The position numbers and the translations under genes are program-made. The notes beneath the pieces are model-generated. The model saw only the letters and a program-made list of their open reading frames with translations, was not told the origin of the DNA and searched no databases. From Prostheceraeus crozeri (Eukaryota > Platyhelminthes > Polycladida > Euryleptidae), in NCBI GenBank assembly GCA_907163375.1, contig CAJQUW010007440.1, positions 186,001 to 250,000 of the forward strand: a stretch of DNA of 64,000 nt, read 5' to 3'. How positions within the stretch are numbered: position 1 is the stretch's first letter; each line of letters starts with the position of its first letter. This document shows positions 10,320-21,559 of this stretch, one piece after another.

Positions 10320-10463
10320 TTTAGACAAGTAACCTGGCAATTGATAAATTTATCAAATCTCAACAGATGTAACCACCAACGTCGCTGGTTCAAACCTACC
10401 CACGACTGATGAGGCCCAACAGGCCGAAACATGTCTCGTGGTGGTTACATCTGTTGAGATTTG
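10320..10463 (+). mobile_element. 144-bp hammerhead-ribozyme retroposon inserted in the LINE
   Basis: The insert is flanked by a perfect 12-bp duplication, ATAATCAGACTG, at 10308-10319 and 10464-10475. Removing it restores LINE coding (GDFNDLRKQSDY followed by IANILC), so the boundaries are firm. Inside are 26-bp perfect inverted arms (10351-10376 and 10441-10466) around a type I hammerhead ribozyme, plus GGTTCAAACC, which resembles a tRNA B box. The duplication suggests target-primed reverse transcription. Similar ribozymes are known from Penelope-like elements and other small retroelements; no protein is encoded here. Confidence 0.7.
10400..10441 (+). ncRNA. Type I hammerhead ribozyme
   Basis: The catalytic core is complete: CTGATGA at 10406-10412, stem II GGCC/GGCC with an AACA loop, then GAAA at 10426-10429. 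Stem III is minimal, from the palindrome ACATGT, and the cleavage triplet GTC ends at 10435. Stem I pairs CCACGA (10400-10405) with TCGTGG (10436-10441). Such tiny stem III helices are known to favour activity as dimers. Self-cleavage here is predicted from the core, not shown. Confidence 0.8.
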
Positions 10464-11693
10464 ATAATCAGACTGCTTACGAAGATCATTAAAATCACCT
10501 GATATCATTAATTTTACATCCGATCCAAACTGAATGAAGATATGATCAACCAACATAGTCAGGCACAGAGCAGCAAGATCATGGGCAGTTGGATTGTTCC
10601 AAAAAGCATGGTATATAGATATAACAGCTAACCGTATCTCTTTTATAAATAAGCACAGGAATTCTGAGGTAGAATAATCGGAGAAAGAATCGCGTTATGA
10701 TCAAGCACAATAACAGATAGATTACTCCGAACATAGCATACTAATTCACAACCCGGACTGTCACTCCGGTCTTCACGATAAAGGGAATAATCATAAAGAG
10801 AAATAGAATTATCGGATACGGTTTCGTCCAACCAAGTTTCCGTTATGATTGCTATGTCAGGCAAGTAAGAATCCATCAATTGCAAAAAAATCATCAAACT
10901 TATTTGCCAAGGAACGGGCATTGGTGAGTAATGCATTAGGATACTGTGTAATACGACGACGAGAAGGTGGACGACGTTTGGGGATACACTTTATGGCAGT
11001 GAGTTGACGTACACATTGTCTTGAAGAACTCACAGGAGAAAATTCTGTAACAACTGACGCCGTAAATCGATCACGAACAGATAAAAGCACTTGGATATGA
11101 CGAACGTAGATATGATGATAAAATAATCTCCTTCGTACCGTTCTTGATACACAACAGCAAGTTTTCTTGCGAAGTTCGAATAAATCAATAAAACTGTAGC
11201 GGTAAAGGGTGTGTGAAGTGACCATTGCACTGCAGAAAAGAGACAAATGACAGATAGTAACGACGCAAGAGCTGCAGTCGCAAACTGCGTCCGCTTGTCA
11301 GCACGACAAGAATACCAATCATAAAATCATGACGATGAAAATTGAATTAACAACATGAAATTTCAGCCCCGACAGCACAATAAGATCTCGACTTTTCTTT
11401 GAAGACTTCCATTATAATGCCGTTCATTAGATTTCCTTGATCATCAGCATAATTTCCGCTTAGCTACGATGATTGTTAGCAAATATTCATTCCTTTTGAT
11501 ATCCAACTTGTTTCATACTACCTACATAGGAGCGTCATGTCAGTAGTATGTAAATTGGCAAAAATTTAGCTTTTTCAAAATTGCTCAGATAGATTTTTGG
11601 ACCGCAGGAACGAAATCTCCGCTAAAAAATGAATCTTTTGAAATATAAATTTTCACTGTATACAGATACTTTTTTGAGTCGACTAACTCTATG

Positions 11694-12194
11694 ACTCATC
11701 CTGCAACTCTAAATCGCCACGGCAAGAATCTCAATTGTTGCATGTTTCTGTTATTTGATTCCTCCTTAGATCTAATTGAATTGACCGAGATTGACGCCTA
11801 GGTGAGTGGCTCAGGTAGCCATCAGCAGGCCTTTAATTATGTTATAGTCTCATTAACTTAAACGAAACAAAAAGTGGGACTTAGTCTAAGCATAAACATA
11901 GTACATCAACAACTAGGTCTTATTCATGATGCAGCAGATTAAACAACAGACCTTAGTGCTGATATCCGACGTCTATGAGTTTAGGTATAAAAACAATTTA
12001 GTTGCCTTCATGGAAGTTGTAGAACAAAACGAGATTTAAAACAGGAAGAGGCACCATCATGATGCAACTGCTGAGTAGAAGCCTATTTTTCGCTCATTTA
12101 AAGTTATTGAGACTAGAATGGACAGCAGCGACTTGTTGGTTGTAGTGATTCAAATGATTGAACTGTTGTAGTGATGATTTGAAAAATTTCTAAT
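11694..12194. other. Intergenic, nothing recognised
   Basis: About 500 bp between the family-A right end and the large inverted repeat. No coding or repeat structure seen. Confidence 0.5.
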
Positions 12195-14118
12195 TTTTTC
12201 AAAATTTTCCGGAAATTTAGATTTATTTTTCGGTGATTTGCTTTTATTTTGGAGACTTATTATAGTCGTTTGAAAAGACTACGCAATATTAAAAGACCGA
12301 AAACTTCTCTATCATTCCTGCATACTAACTTTTGAAACCAACTGCACCCTTTCCATGTCTATTTCAGATCTTTCTTAATGAAGTTCAGACATTAAATGGA
12401 TTTCATATTTCTCTAATTGAATTTCAGATGTCTGTCAGAAACTCATCTTTGAAAGGATCTTAAATTAAACTGGAGAATCTCCAATTCATCTGGAAATGTT
12501 TGAAATTCATTTAAGTAGATCTGAAATCGATTTGGAACTATCTGAACCATCTGAGCTAGAAATGGAAGATGTGCATGCTGTCTGTCCTCAACGAAGATAT
12601 CGGACAATACGCCAGAAGTTAGAAGCTACCATATAGATATTCTTCTACTCATCACAAACATCTTTAGTTTTCAAATATTTCACGAGTTTAGTCTTTATAT
12701 ATCTTCCAACATGGTCGTTCATGTAGGCCTATAATGCTGCGTGGATTGTGTGTTTATACTTCACATGTTCATCAACACATGGAGAATTTGCATCATTATA
12801 ATCAACGCTGCATAAAGCTTAACTTTCAAGCTACAAACAAACTCCCAAATAAAGTGCATTATTTTTGCTTATTTGCTATATTTGCTAAGGAAATAAACAC
12901 ACTATCCCAAACGGTGTATGTGTGATAATTAAAATGCTAATAAATTAGCACAAGCCACTGGTAGCAAAGGAATGCTCAAAAATCCGCGGACGGGACTCGT
13001 ATTGCTACGATCGTTTTAATCGAGATGAAATCGAAAAAATTTGAATTAAAATTTTCTACGGAAAATTTTGGAAAAAATCAGAAAATTTTGATTTTTTGTG
13101 ATAGGCCCCATACTTTGACCGCTTCCACAGCCGAGGCAGCTACACACCAATAGAATGGGTCTAAAACTGTTGATTTTGATCATTATTTCGAATAAAACGA
13201 TTTTGAAAAATGGAAAATTTTGAATTTTTGTGATTTAATTTTTGCGTTTTCTACCACAGCCGAGGCTGTTCGAAAACTCTTGATTTCATCATATCATTTC
13301 GATTAAAACGATCGTAGCAATACGAGTCCCGTCCGCGGATTTTAGAGCATTCCTTTGCCACCAGTGGCTTGTGCTAATTTATTAGCATTTTAATTATCAC
13401 ACAGACACCGTTTGGGATAGCGTGTTTATTTCCTTTACTATAGCTGGGGTATAATTTCATGCAATGTGAAAGATCTGGAGCAAAAATAATTTTGGAGTTT
13501 GCTTGTTAGTTTGAAAGTTAAGCTTTATTGTGCAGCCTTGATCATAGTGATACAAATGATCCATATGTTGACGAATATGTGAAAAATAAGCACACAGTCC
13601 ACGCAGCATTATACATGAACGACCATATTGGAAGACTGCAAACTCGTGAGATATTTGGAAACTAAAGATATCTGTGATGAGTAGAAGAATATCTATGACA
13701 GTTTCTAAGTTCTGGCATATTGTCCGATCTTCGTTGAGGACAGACAGCATGCACATCTTCCATTTCTAGCTCAGATGGTTCAGATAGTTCCAAATCGATT
13801 TCAGATCTACTTAAATGAATTTCAAACATTTCCAGATGAATTGGAGATTCTCCAGTTTAATTTAAGATCCTTTCAAAGATGAGTTTCTGACAGACATCTG
13901 AAATTCAATTAGAGAAATATGAAATCCATTTAATGTCTGAACTTCATTAAGAAAGATCTGAAATAGACATGGAAAGGGTGCAGTTGGTTTCAAAAGTTAG
14001 TATGCAGGAATGATAGAGAAGTTTTCGGTCTTTTAATATTGCGTAGTCTTTTCAAACGACTATAATAAGTCTCCAAAATAAAAGCAAATCACCGAAAAAT
14101 AAATTTCAAAATTTTCCA
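12195..14118. repeat. Large inverted repeat, about 1.9 kb, arms ~0.8 kb
   Basis: The left arm (about 12195-13025) is matched in reverse by the right arm (about 13303-14118), including ATCCGCGGACGGGACTCG in the inner part and AAGACCGAAAACTTC in the outer part. Differences are scattered and small. The ~275-bp spacer is itself found inverted at about 14115-14340. Open frames at 12734-12925 and 13457-13756 are the same arm read on opposite strands and are not genes. It could be a foldback transposon; a transcript would fold into long double-stranded RNA. Confidence 0.75.
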
Positions 14119-14340
14119 TTTGCATCACTAGGCTGTGGTAGCAAACGCAAAAATTATATATCAAAAATTGAAAATGTTCTAAAATTTTCCACTTTTCGAG
14201 ATCGTTTTATTCGAAATAATGATAAAATCAAGATTTTTAGGCCAATTCTATTGGTGTGTAGTTGCCTCGGTTATGGAAGCACTCAAACTATGGAGCCTGT
14301 CACAAGAAATCAAAATTTTCCGGGGAGATTTTTCATCACT
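14119..14340. repeat. Inverted copy of the spacer of the large inverted repeat
   Basis: This stretch holds, in reverse order, blocks of 13060-13290, for example CAATTCTATTGGTGTGTAG against CTACACACCAATAGAATG and TAGGCTGTGGTAGCAAACGC against GCGTTTTCTACCACAGCC. The overall order is arm, spacer, inverted arm, inverted spacer, not a simple palindrome. Confidence 0.6.
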
Positions 14341-14876
14341 AGCTGGTTGCAATTTCAGCCTCTTAAAGGCTACGATCTAGGTCAATTTTGCTAGATCTCA
14401 AGAAGAGACAAATAACTGAAACATGCTGTAGATTATTGGCGTATGGCGATTTATTGCAAGTTGGACTATCAAAACGCCTTTACATACCGAGTGGTCAAAA
14501 AGTTTGTATAATGTATATACCCCTTGTTAAACGAAATATGTACATTTCTAACATGCAGATTCCCTATTCAAGTGGAAGTCTGTTGGAAAATAATTTGAAA
14601 TTGATATCCATGACAATTGATTAAGGATACCAAGAAAACTTTGATAAATCTGATTCTAAAATTACATTGAAAACTTTGCTTTTCGTACAATATGCTACGT
14701 GAGATAATGAATGTTAAATGTTATTTTAAGGTGCTAAGTTCTCACAAACATCATTCATCCTTGGATCTCCTATTTAATAACACAAAACTAAAGCAAATAA
14801 TATTATGATATTCATATCATTTATTTCATGACAGACTACAAATTCATCCAAAGAAGTTAAAAGTCAAAATAGGATT
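14341..14876. other. Intergenic; probable 3' flank of the transposase gene
   Basis: About 500 bp of AT-rich sequence beyond the transposase stop codon. An open frame at 14388-14624 has no recognisable content. Confidence 0.4.
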
Positions 14877-15042
14877 TCATTGCCTCAAGTGCTCAAAATT
14901 CTTTCCACGAGCTTCGGCACATTGCTCACATTTTTCCAAAACACTGTGTCAAATTCTGCGACAAAAGTCTTTGTTTCCATCACTGTCTGAGAACACCTGG
15001 ATTAAGTAGGCTCTCAACTGAGGTACAATGGATGGTCGTCGT

Positions 15043-16227
15043 CATAAAGTAGGTATATTAGGTATAGGCTAGTGGAAACTTCGCATTTATTAAATCCCCA
15101 GGCCAAGATTTAATGTTTGTAATTAACTAAATTAGCAATTCGATGGGTTCCTATTATTTTCATGCTTAACCTCAAGAGCACTTTCTTAAGCGAGATCAGC
15201 TTTTTATATCCAACTTGTTTCATACTACTTATATAGGAGCGTCATCTCGGTATTATATAAATTGGCAAAATTTTGACTTTTTTGAAACTGCTCAAATAAT
15301 TTTTTGGACCACAGGTAATCTCTACAAAAAACTGAATCTTTTGATATGAAAATTTTCAGTGCATACAGATAGTTTTTGAGTCAACACCATAGAGTAGGGA
15401 TAGGCTACATAGGTAGAGTGTCGACTCAAAACAATATCTGCCTATATAGTGAAAATTTTTATATGAAAAGATTCAGTTTTTTTCGGAGATTACGTTCCCG
15501 TACCGTGGTTCAAAAATGTATTTGAGCAATTTTGAAAATAGTCAAAATTTGCCAATTTATATACTACCGAGATGATTCTCCTATATAAGTAGTATGAAAC
15601 AAGGTGGATATCAAAAGGAATGAATATTTGCTGACAGGCATCCTAACTAAGCGGAAATGAAGCTGATTATCAAGGGAATTTCATGAATTGCATTATAATG
15701 AAAGTCTTCATGAAAATGTCACGATATCATTTGTGCTTTCTTGGCTGAAATTTCGAAGTTTTAATTCAATTTCCACCGGCATGACGTTATGATTCACTAA
15801 ATTAATGTTTCATTTCTTGAATCTGAATAGTGATGCGGAACCATTTACAACCTTCAAAGCTAATTGAAATCATTGTCTTTGATCTTCATTTTGCTCTGTC
15901 AGTGGCAGCTGTTGCCTGTGATATGATCACGTTCAAGAAAGTACTCAGGAAGAGATGAGCATGAAAGCAACAGCAGGTCGTCGAGTTGCCAATTCTTTAA
16001 CCATTGCCTCTCCTAGGCTGTCATGATACAGACGATCTGTAAAATAATATCGTTTCCATCTGCTTTATACTATCATGATCAGTCAGCTGCATAAATTTGC
16101 TATCTCACATTTGTAAACAATTCCGACTGTATCTCCCTTGAGTTCATTTAAAAAAATCGAAAGTGTATACACATTGGGGATTTAATAAATGCGGAGTCAC
16201 CACTCTACGTAATATATTTACTCTGTG
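15043..16227. mobile_element. Family A palindromic double copy (first)
   Basis: A plus-oriented, internally deleted copy (15043 to about 15387) is joined head to head to a nearly full minus-oriented copy (15388-16227). The junction contains GAGTCAACACCATAGAGTAG. The same junction occurs in the copy at 18503-21478, so the double is a mobile unit in its own right. The target duplication is unclear here. It interrupts the transposase gene. Confidence 0.65.
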
Positions 16228-16343
16228 GTCAACACGTACCTATATATCCCTTTTTTTGGTCGCCGTCCATAAACTAAGTTGTTGACCATCCCCCAAACAC
16301 TGAAGTCCATTGGGTGAGATCAGAGGAACGAGGAGGCCACTCC

Positions 16344-17125
16344 CCTGTGGGAACGAATCTTGCGAAAAACTGGCGAATGTCAGCTGCAGAATATCATGCT
16401 AAAGTTCAGTCATATTTGCGGGATATTCGCTGGCGAAGTTCGCCGGCGACAATTCGCGCTCTATATCTCACCTTTTACTTTTGACTTCCTCTCTTATTTT
16501 CTTTAGTAATCCGCCTCTACAGCCGAGGCTCTATTTTCTCCCTCACCTCCTCACTATCCCCCACATATGGCTAATCTATCTAAGAAATAAGTGCATACTA
16601 TCATTCTATCATTCTTTGATAATGATAAGAATATAGAGAATCTGCATGTATCAATTTTCATAACATCTCTTGACATTCAATAATTCACAACAATGACAAA
16701 TATTTGAATAATATCATAGCATTTACTGCGACATTTATGGAAGATAAATACTTTCTTTAGTTTAAGCCCTCGTGAATTAAAACAAGATCCCTTTTTATCA
16801 GATCAGACTGAGTATACAATATATTTTCATGTGAAGGTAATATACGAACATTACTACTTACCACTAATTAGTTGCTACAATATCCACGATTTCGCCGGTT
16901 GGCGAAAAATCAGCTCGCATTAGTAAACAAATATCTACCAACTAATTATATCAACTTTTTCGCCACCTGTCATTTTTTAATTTTACACATGTTTTTGGAT
17001 AAATTATGACCATTTTCACATGCGGAGATAGTTTTTACACGAAAATGAACCTTTAAAGAAATTATCCACAAAATCGCTACCTCGCCAGATAATCTGTTGA
17101 TATTAGCAAGATGCGTTCCCACAGG
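16344..17125. mobile_element. 782-bp MITE with 20-bp terminal inverted repeats (copy 1)
   Basis: The ends are CCTGTGGGAACGAATCTTGC and, reversed, CCTGTGGGAACGCATCTTGC, one mismatch in 20. A near-identical copy lies at 59816-60589. It holds no real gene; open frames at 16970-17185 occur equally in the other copy as by-products. Small GC palindromes such as TTCGCCGGTTGGCGAA stand out. No clear target duplication. It separates two pieces of the transposase. Confidence 0.75.
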
Positions 17126-17331
17126 GTCTATAGGACCTGATTGACCGATACACTTCATCGGGATGACTTCATCAAGATCATTCAAGATAGCCTCTCACCA
17201 CTGCGGAATAATGTGCGTGAGCGCCATCCTGCTCGAAAAACTCAACAGAACTCAACGGGTTCTCTGAAGACCAATAAACACAGTTATGTCTGTTCAGTGC
17301 CCACTCAGCTTGAATTGAGATACATCTAACC

Positions 17332-18122
17332 CAGGGGTGGGCAACCTGCGGCCTCACGGCCGCATGCGGCCGTTGCAGAGGCAAAGCGCGGCCGTGACAA
17401 TTAGAAGTAGGCCTGAATGAAAGAATATTGTACATGTACATGTATATTGCAAATATTTCTGGAGTTCAAGGCAATCGAAAAACAATCGTCACTATACATG
17501 TAGTAGCACTGTCGAAAACCTTTATGCCCATGCTGTTTGGAAAAATGCGCGGCCGCAGCTGCGATGAAGGCGTTCAAGCAGTTCGAGAACTCATGAATAG
17601 AATATTTTAGGGAAGTTACATTCATGTGCATTCATGGCTACAGTCATCAGCTAAAAGAAACAAAAGGGGCAATTGAAGTTTGCTTGAATTGTTCGCGCGC
17701 GTAAGCTTCAAGTCCATGGCCTGAAAATAAGGATGCCTACTAGATCACCGGCCCTGTGATGAATGAATGAATGAATTTTGTATGGCTCGCGATTCCTTCA
17801 TGAATCATTACAGTAGCTTAGCAAAGAGTTTTCCCCTTCGGTTGCCTTACAAAAAAATGCTTTCAACTTTTCAAGTGCTAATAACACCTAAGCTTAGAAT
17901 CTATTCGGGTCAAAAATGACCGTCGGTCGTATGTGGGTTAACTTGCTAACTCATTCCAAACGAAGTAGGCCTTTATGCGATTTTCAGTGCGTCATTCATC
18001 AGGGAAAGCTAATTTGAGTAATGGAATATAAAAAGGATTGGCTATTGACCTAGTTGTTTGCACACATATTAAGTGCGGCTTCGAAATGGCGGCCGAAAAA
18101 TGTAAAAGGTTGCGCACCCCTG
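17332..18122. mobile_element. hAT MITE, 791 bp, with 8-bp target duplication
   Basis: The termini are CAGGGGTGGGCAACC and, reversed, CAGGGGTGCGCAACC, typical of hAT elements. The perfect 8-bp duplication ATCTAACC flanks it at 17324-17331 and 18123-18130. The interior is non-coding with GC-rich NotI-like blocks (GCGGCCGC) near the left end. It interrupts the transposase just after the first catalytic Asp. Confidence 0.85.
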
Positions 18123-18502
18123 ATCTAACCAGATAATCCTGTTCAAAATACGAGACCTGTCATTGGCCTCACTGATGAAAATCTCTGCAAAATGAAGGCG
18201 GTGATCGTAGTCATCTTCCCGATGTTCGTGAATAAGACGGAGAATGCAAGGGTGCTTGTCTAGTTCCTTTAAAAATATTCATCAGTGATCCTCGTGACAG
18301 CCATAGCTCCAGACTACCACAGTGGACTTCTTTGGACTGATTTCGTAAGCCTGAGCAACCAAAAACCTGTTGTCCAATGTGGTCGCTGATACTGGTCTTC
18401 CCGATTTTCGTGCGTCTTGAACTAAGCCTGTTTCTACAAACTTATCTCGATTTCTGTATATGGTAACACTAGTTGGAGGCGCTGTTGGAAACGTCTTCTT
18501 CC

Positions 18503-21478
18503 CATACAGTAGGTCTATTTGGTAGAGTGGTAACTCCGTATTTATTAAATCCCCAATGTGTATACCAAAGATATCTAATTGTTTAAAAGGGCTAGATGAG
18601 AAATAGATGCCTAAATTTGAACCCATTTTAGCACGGTCCTTATCGTGGCAAAAAAAGCATTACGGCAATGGGGTGAAATTGCTGTTTTGTCGGCTGTGCG
18701 GTGTGCAATGCGACAAAAAGCCTTGGAAATGGCACATGATGTAAATCACAATTCACTGATACTATATGATTAGTTTCAAGAATATTCGTTCAGTAGTTTC
18801 TCTGAAAAAAATTGTTAAAGATGAGAGCGGTGATACAGCAATTTAGTGCAGTATTATCAATTTGGAAGAAAAATTATTAACCTGAAGACTGGTGAGTATG
18901 ATAAACACACAACTCCCTCTGTAGAATTCATGACTATTAACAAATTCAGTGAGAATCCAAATATTAAACTGAGCAATTGGCTATTAATAAGGCTCAACCA
19001 TGTCAACAATGCTCTTCGAGTTATTCACCATGGCTGAAACTACAATATGGATCCATGTATTGCAAATAATTAACGGAGGGTATTTTAGGTCCAAGTGGAA
19101 TCGATCATCGGATGTCTGTCAACGTCAAAGATGTTTTCAATGTGCATTGTATAACATGCGTAATATATGTTGTTTGTTTTTATTTGCTTAAGCCAATTTT
19201 ATATCAAATTTTCTGATAGTGTATGTTTATTTTTTCTGTTGTATCAGGTCATTTCTTACCGCAAAATTACGTCTACACGTTAGATGACAAGCTTGGAAAT
19301 CGCGTTTGGCGTGGCCGGGTAACGGTGGGCACAGAAACGATGTACATGTGCAACCATAGCCAGGCTTCGTACTTATTACAAAGAAACAATCTGCATGATC
19401 AAAAGTAAAGACGCGGCTCATTTTTCTGTTCAGAAAAGTCATTTAGTCATCTATTAGGTGAATTATAAGTGAACTTCAATCTGCTTTTATCTAAAAATGA
19501 AACAATTGGTTTTCATTTGTGCTCTTCCTATATAACATGCGCTCCTCAGATTTAATAATCAACTCACATAAAATAATGCAATGAAGTCTGATTGAAAGAA
19601 TTGCATCAACAGGGTGCTCTTATTTACAACTAGGTTTTGCAAGACATCTGAAAAAGTAGAATAAACTATTATTTGTTGCAATTTGGACGATGTTTTCAGA
19701 CATGTATAAAAATTCCTTTGTTCATCATTAAAATGCGTTTTGGTTCTGTAATTACTAAAAAGAGGTACTGAAAAGGAATCTTTGTTGCTTGCTTACAAAT
19801 ATTCTCAAATTCATGCAATATCAGCTGATTTTCACTGGTTTCGTTGCACACAAGGTAAAAACATGTCTATGTCCTATCTAGCCCTTTATAATATTAAATA
19901 TCTTTGGTGTATACACTTTCGATTTTATTAAATGAACTAAGGGATATAGTTGGCAATTGTTACCAAGTGTGAGATATGCAAATTTTTGCAGTTTTGAAGA
20001 ATTTGCCTCGGAATTGAGTGATCATGACTGTGATGCAGAAGGAACGATGGTATTTCACCGATTCTCAGTGTCATGACAGCCTTGGATATTTAATGTTTGT
20101 TAAATTAGCAATTCGATGGGTTCCTATTACTTTCATGCTCAACCTCAAGAGTATTTTCTTAAGTGCGTGATCACATCACAGGCAACAGCTGCCACTGGCA
20201 GAGCAAAATAACATAATCAAAGACGATAATTTCAATTATCTTTGAAAGATGCTAATAGATCCACACCACTATTCAGATTCAAGAAATGAAACATGAATTT
20301 AGTGAATCATAGAATCATGACGATGAAAATTGAATTAAAAACTTGAAATTTCAGTCAAGAAAACACGAATGATATCGCGACTCTTTCATGAAGACTTTCA
20401 TTATAGTACAATTCATGAAATTCCCTTGATAATCAGCTTGATTTCCGCTTAGTTAGGATGCTTGTGTAAATTTTGACTTTTTTAAACCACAGGTAAAAAA
20501 CCACTTTTTTTTTGGACCACAGGTAATCTCTACAAAAAACTGAATCTTTTGATATGAAAATTTTCAGTGCATACAGATACTTTTTGAGTCAACACCATAG
20601 AGTAGGGATATACAGGTAGAGTGTCGACTCAAAACAATATCTGCCTATATAGTGAAAATTTTTTTATGAAAAGATTCAGTTTTTTTCGGAGATTACGTTC
20701 CCGTACCGTGGTTCAAAAATGTATTTGAGCAATTTTGAAAATAGTCAAAATTTGCCAATTTATATAATACCGAGATGATTCTCCTATATAAGTAGTATGA
20801 AACAAGGTGGATATCAAAAGGAATGAATATTTGCTAACAGGCATCCTAACTAAGCGGAAATGAAGCTGATTATCAAGGGAATTTCATGAATTGCATTATA
20901 ATGAAAGTCTTCATGAAAATTTCACGATATCATTTGTGCTTTCTTGGCTGAAATTTCAAGTTTTTAATTCAATTTTCATCGTCATGATTCTATGATTCAC
21001 TAAATTCATGTTTCATTTCTTGAATCTGAATAGTGGTGTGGATCTATTAGCATCTTTCAAAGATAATTGAAATTATCGTCTTTGATTATGTTATTTTGCT
21101 CTGCCAGTGGCAGCTGTTGCCTGTGATGTGATCACGCAATTAAGAAAATACTCTTGAGGTTGAGCATGAAAGTAATAGGAACCCATCGAATTGCTAATTT
21201 AACAAACATTAAATATCCAAGGCTGTCATGACACTGAGAATCGGTGAAATACCATCGTTCCTTCTGCATCACAGTCATGATCACTCAATTCCGAGGCAAA
21301 TTCTTCAAAACTGCAAAAATTTGCATATCTCACACTTGGTAACAATTGCCAACTATATCCCTTAGTTCATTTAATAAAATCGAAAGTGCATACACATTGG
21401 GGATTTAATAAATGTGGAGTTGTCACTATCTAATAGACCTACTTTATATTCCTATGTATCCTTATTCCTTACTCTATG
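18503..21478. mobile_element. Family A palindromic double copy (second), 8-bp target duplication
   Basis: A plus copy (18503-20594, interrupted at 18566-19906) and a minus copy (20595-21478) face each other with the same junction as at 15388. The perfect 8-bp duplication CTTCTTCC lies at 18495-18502 and 21479-21486, which identifies hAT-type integration. Terminal repeats are CATACAGTAGG and CATAGAGTAAGG. No transposase is encoded. It interrupts the mariner-type transposase between its first and second segments. Confidence 0.8.
18566..19906. mobile_element. Non-autonomous hAT-like element, 1341 bp, nested in family A
   Basis: It begins CAAAGATATCTAATTG and ends, reversed, CAAAGATATTTAATAT; both ends continue with AAAGGGCTAGAT. 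The perfect 8-bp duplication GTGTATAC lies at 18558-18565 and 19907-19914. Short open frames inside (18846-19408) show no known domain. This is the youngest layer of this stack, since it interrupts a copy that interrupts the transposase. Confidence 0.8.
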
Positions 21479-21559
21479 CTTCTTCCATTCTTCGATCACT
21501 TTTCGTGCGCTTTCTTGCTTGCAATTTATCAAAATAAATTTTCTTTGGTCAGATGACAT

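Larger units (their letters stand above)
8080..11316 (-). mobile_element. LINE of CR1/L2-like type, mutated, with endonuclease and reverse transcriptase
   Basis: The element reads right to left. Near 11000-10700 lies an APE-type endonuclease (NARSLANKFDDF, IITETWLDETV), then SGDFNDL near 10500, then a linker, then reverse transcriptase with MSIDLSKVFDKLPH and the catalytic YADD near 8890-8900, followed by the thumb. The 3' end is a short (TTCTA)n-type tail, as in CR1/L2 elements. An 11-bp target duplication (AATCATAGAAT / AATCATAAAAT, one mismatch) flanks it at 8069 and 11317. Several frameshifts separate the domains, so it is dead. It interrupts a family-A transposon and itself carries the 144-bp hammerhead insert at 10320-10463. 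Confidence 0.8.
7614..11693 (+). mobile_element. hAT-like family A, copy split by a LINE
   Basis: The left part is 7614-8079 and the right part 11317-11693, with the LINE at 8080-11316 between. The left end reads CATAGAGTAGG followed by AGGTAGAGTGG, and the right end closes with GTCGACTAACTCTATG, giving terminal inverted repeats. Internal blocks match the copies at 15.0-16.2 and 18.5-21.5 kb. No transposase is encoded, so it is non-autonomous. The family is assigned to hAT because the 18503-21478 copy has an 8-bp target duplication. Confidence 0.65.
14877..21559 (-). pseudogene. Mariner-type (IS630-Tc1-mariner) transposase split by four insertions
   Basis: The gene reads right to left. The N-terminus MSSDQRKFILI starts at 21559. 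After a gap come the helix-turn-helix VTIYRNRDKFVETG and GRPVSATT (18282-18480), then WLDVSQFKLSG with the first catalytic Asp, interrupted near 18130. The middle piece has EQDGAHAHYSAVVRGYL with the second Asp (17126-17260). Next is WPPRSSDLTQWTSVFG with the third (about 16300), and finally the C-terminal piece ending HLRQ, stop at 14877-14879. The gaps are family-A doubles at 15043-16227 and 18503-21478, a 782-bp MITE at 16344-17125 and a hAT MITE at 17332-18122. A few in-frame stops and shifts show that it is inactive. Confidence 0.75.

Noticed and set aside
12734-13756. Two similar ORFs on opposite strands
   Set aside because: They are the two arms of the inverted repeat and hold no domain.
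16970-17185. Minus-strand ORF, also seen at 60410-60664
   Set aside because: Both are the same part of a non-coding MITE; similarity comes from the element, not from protein conservation.
17428-17631. ORFs at the left end of the hAT MITE
   Set aside because: Overlapping open frames on both strands in GC-rich non-coding sequence of the element.
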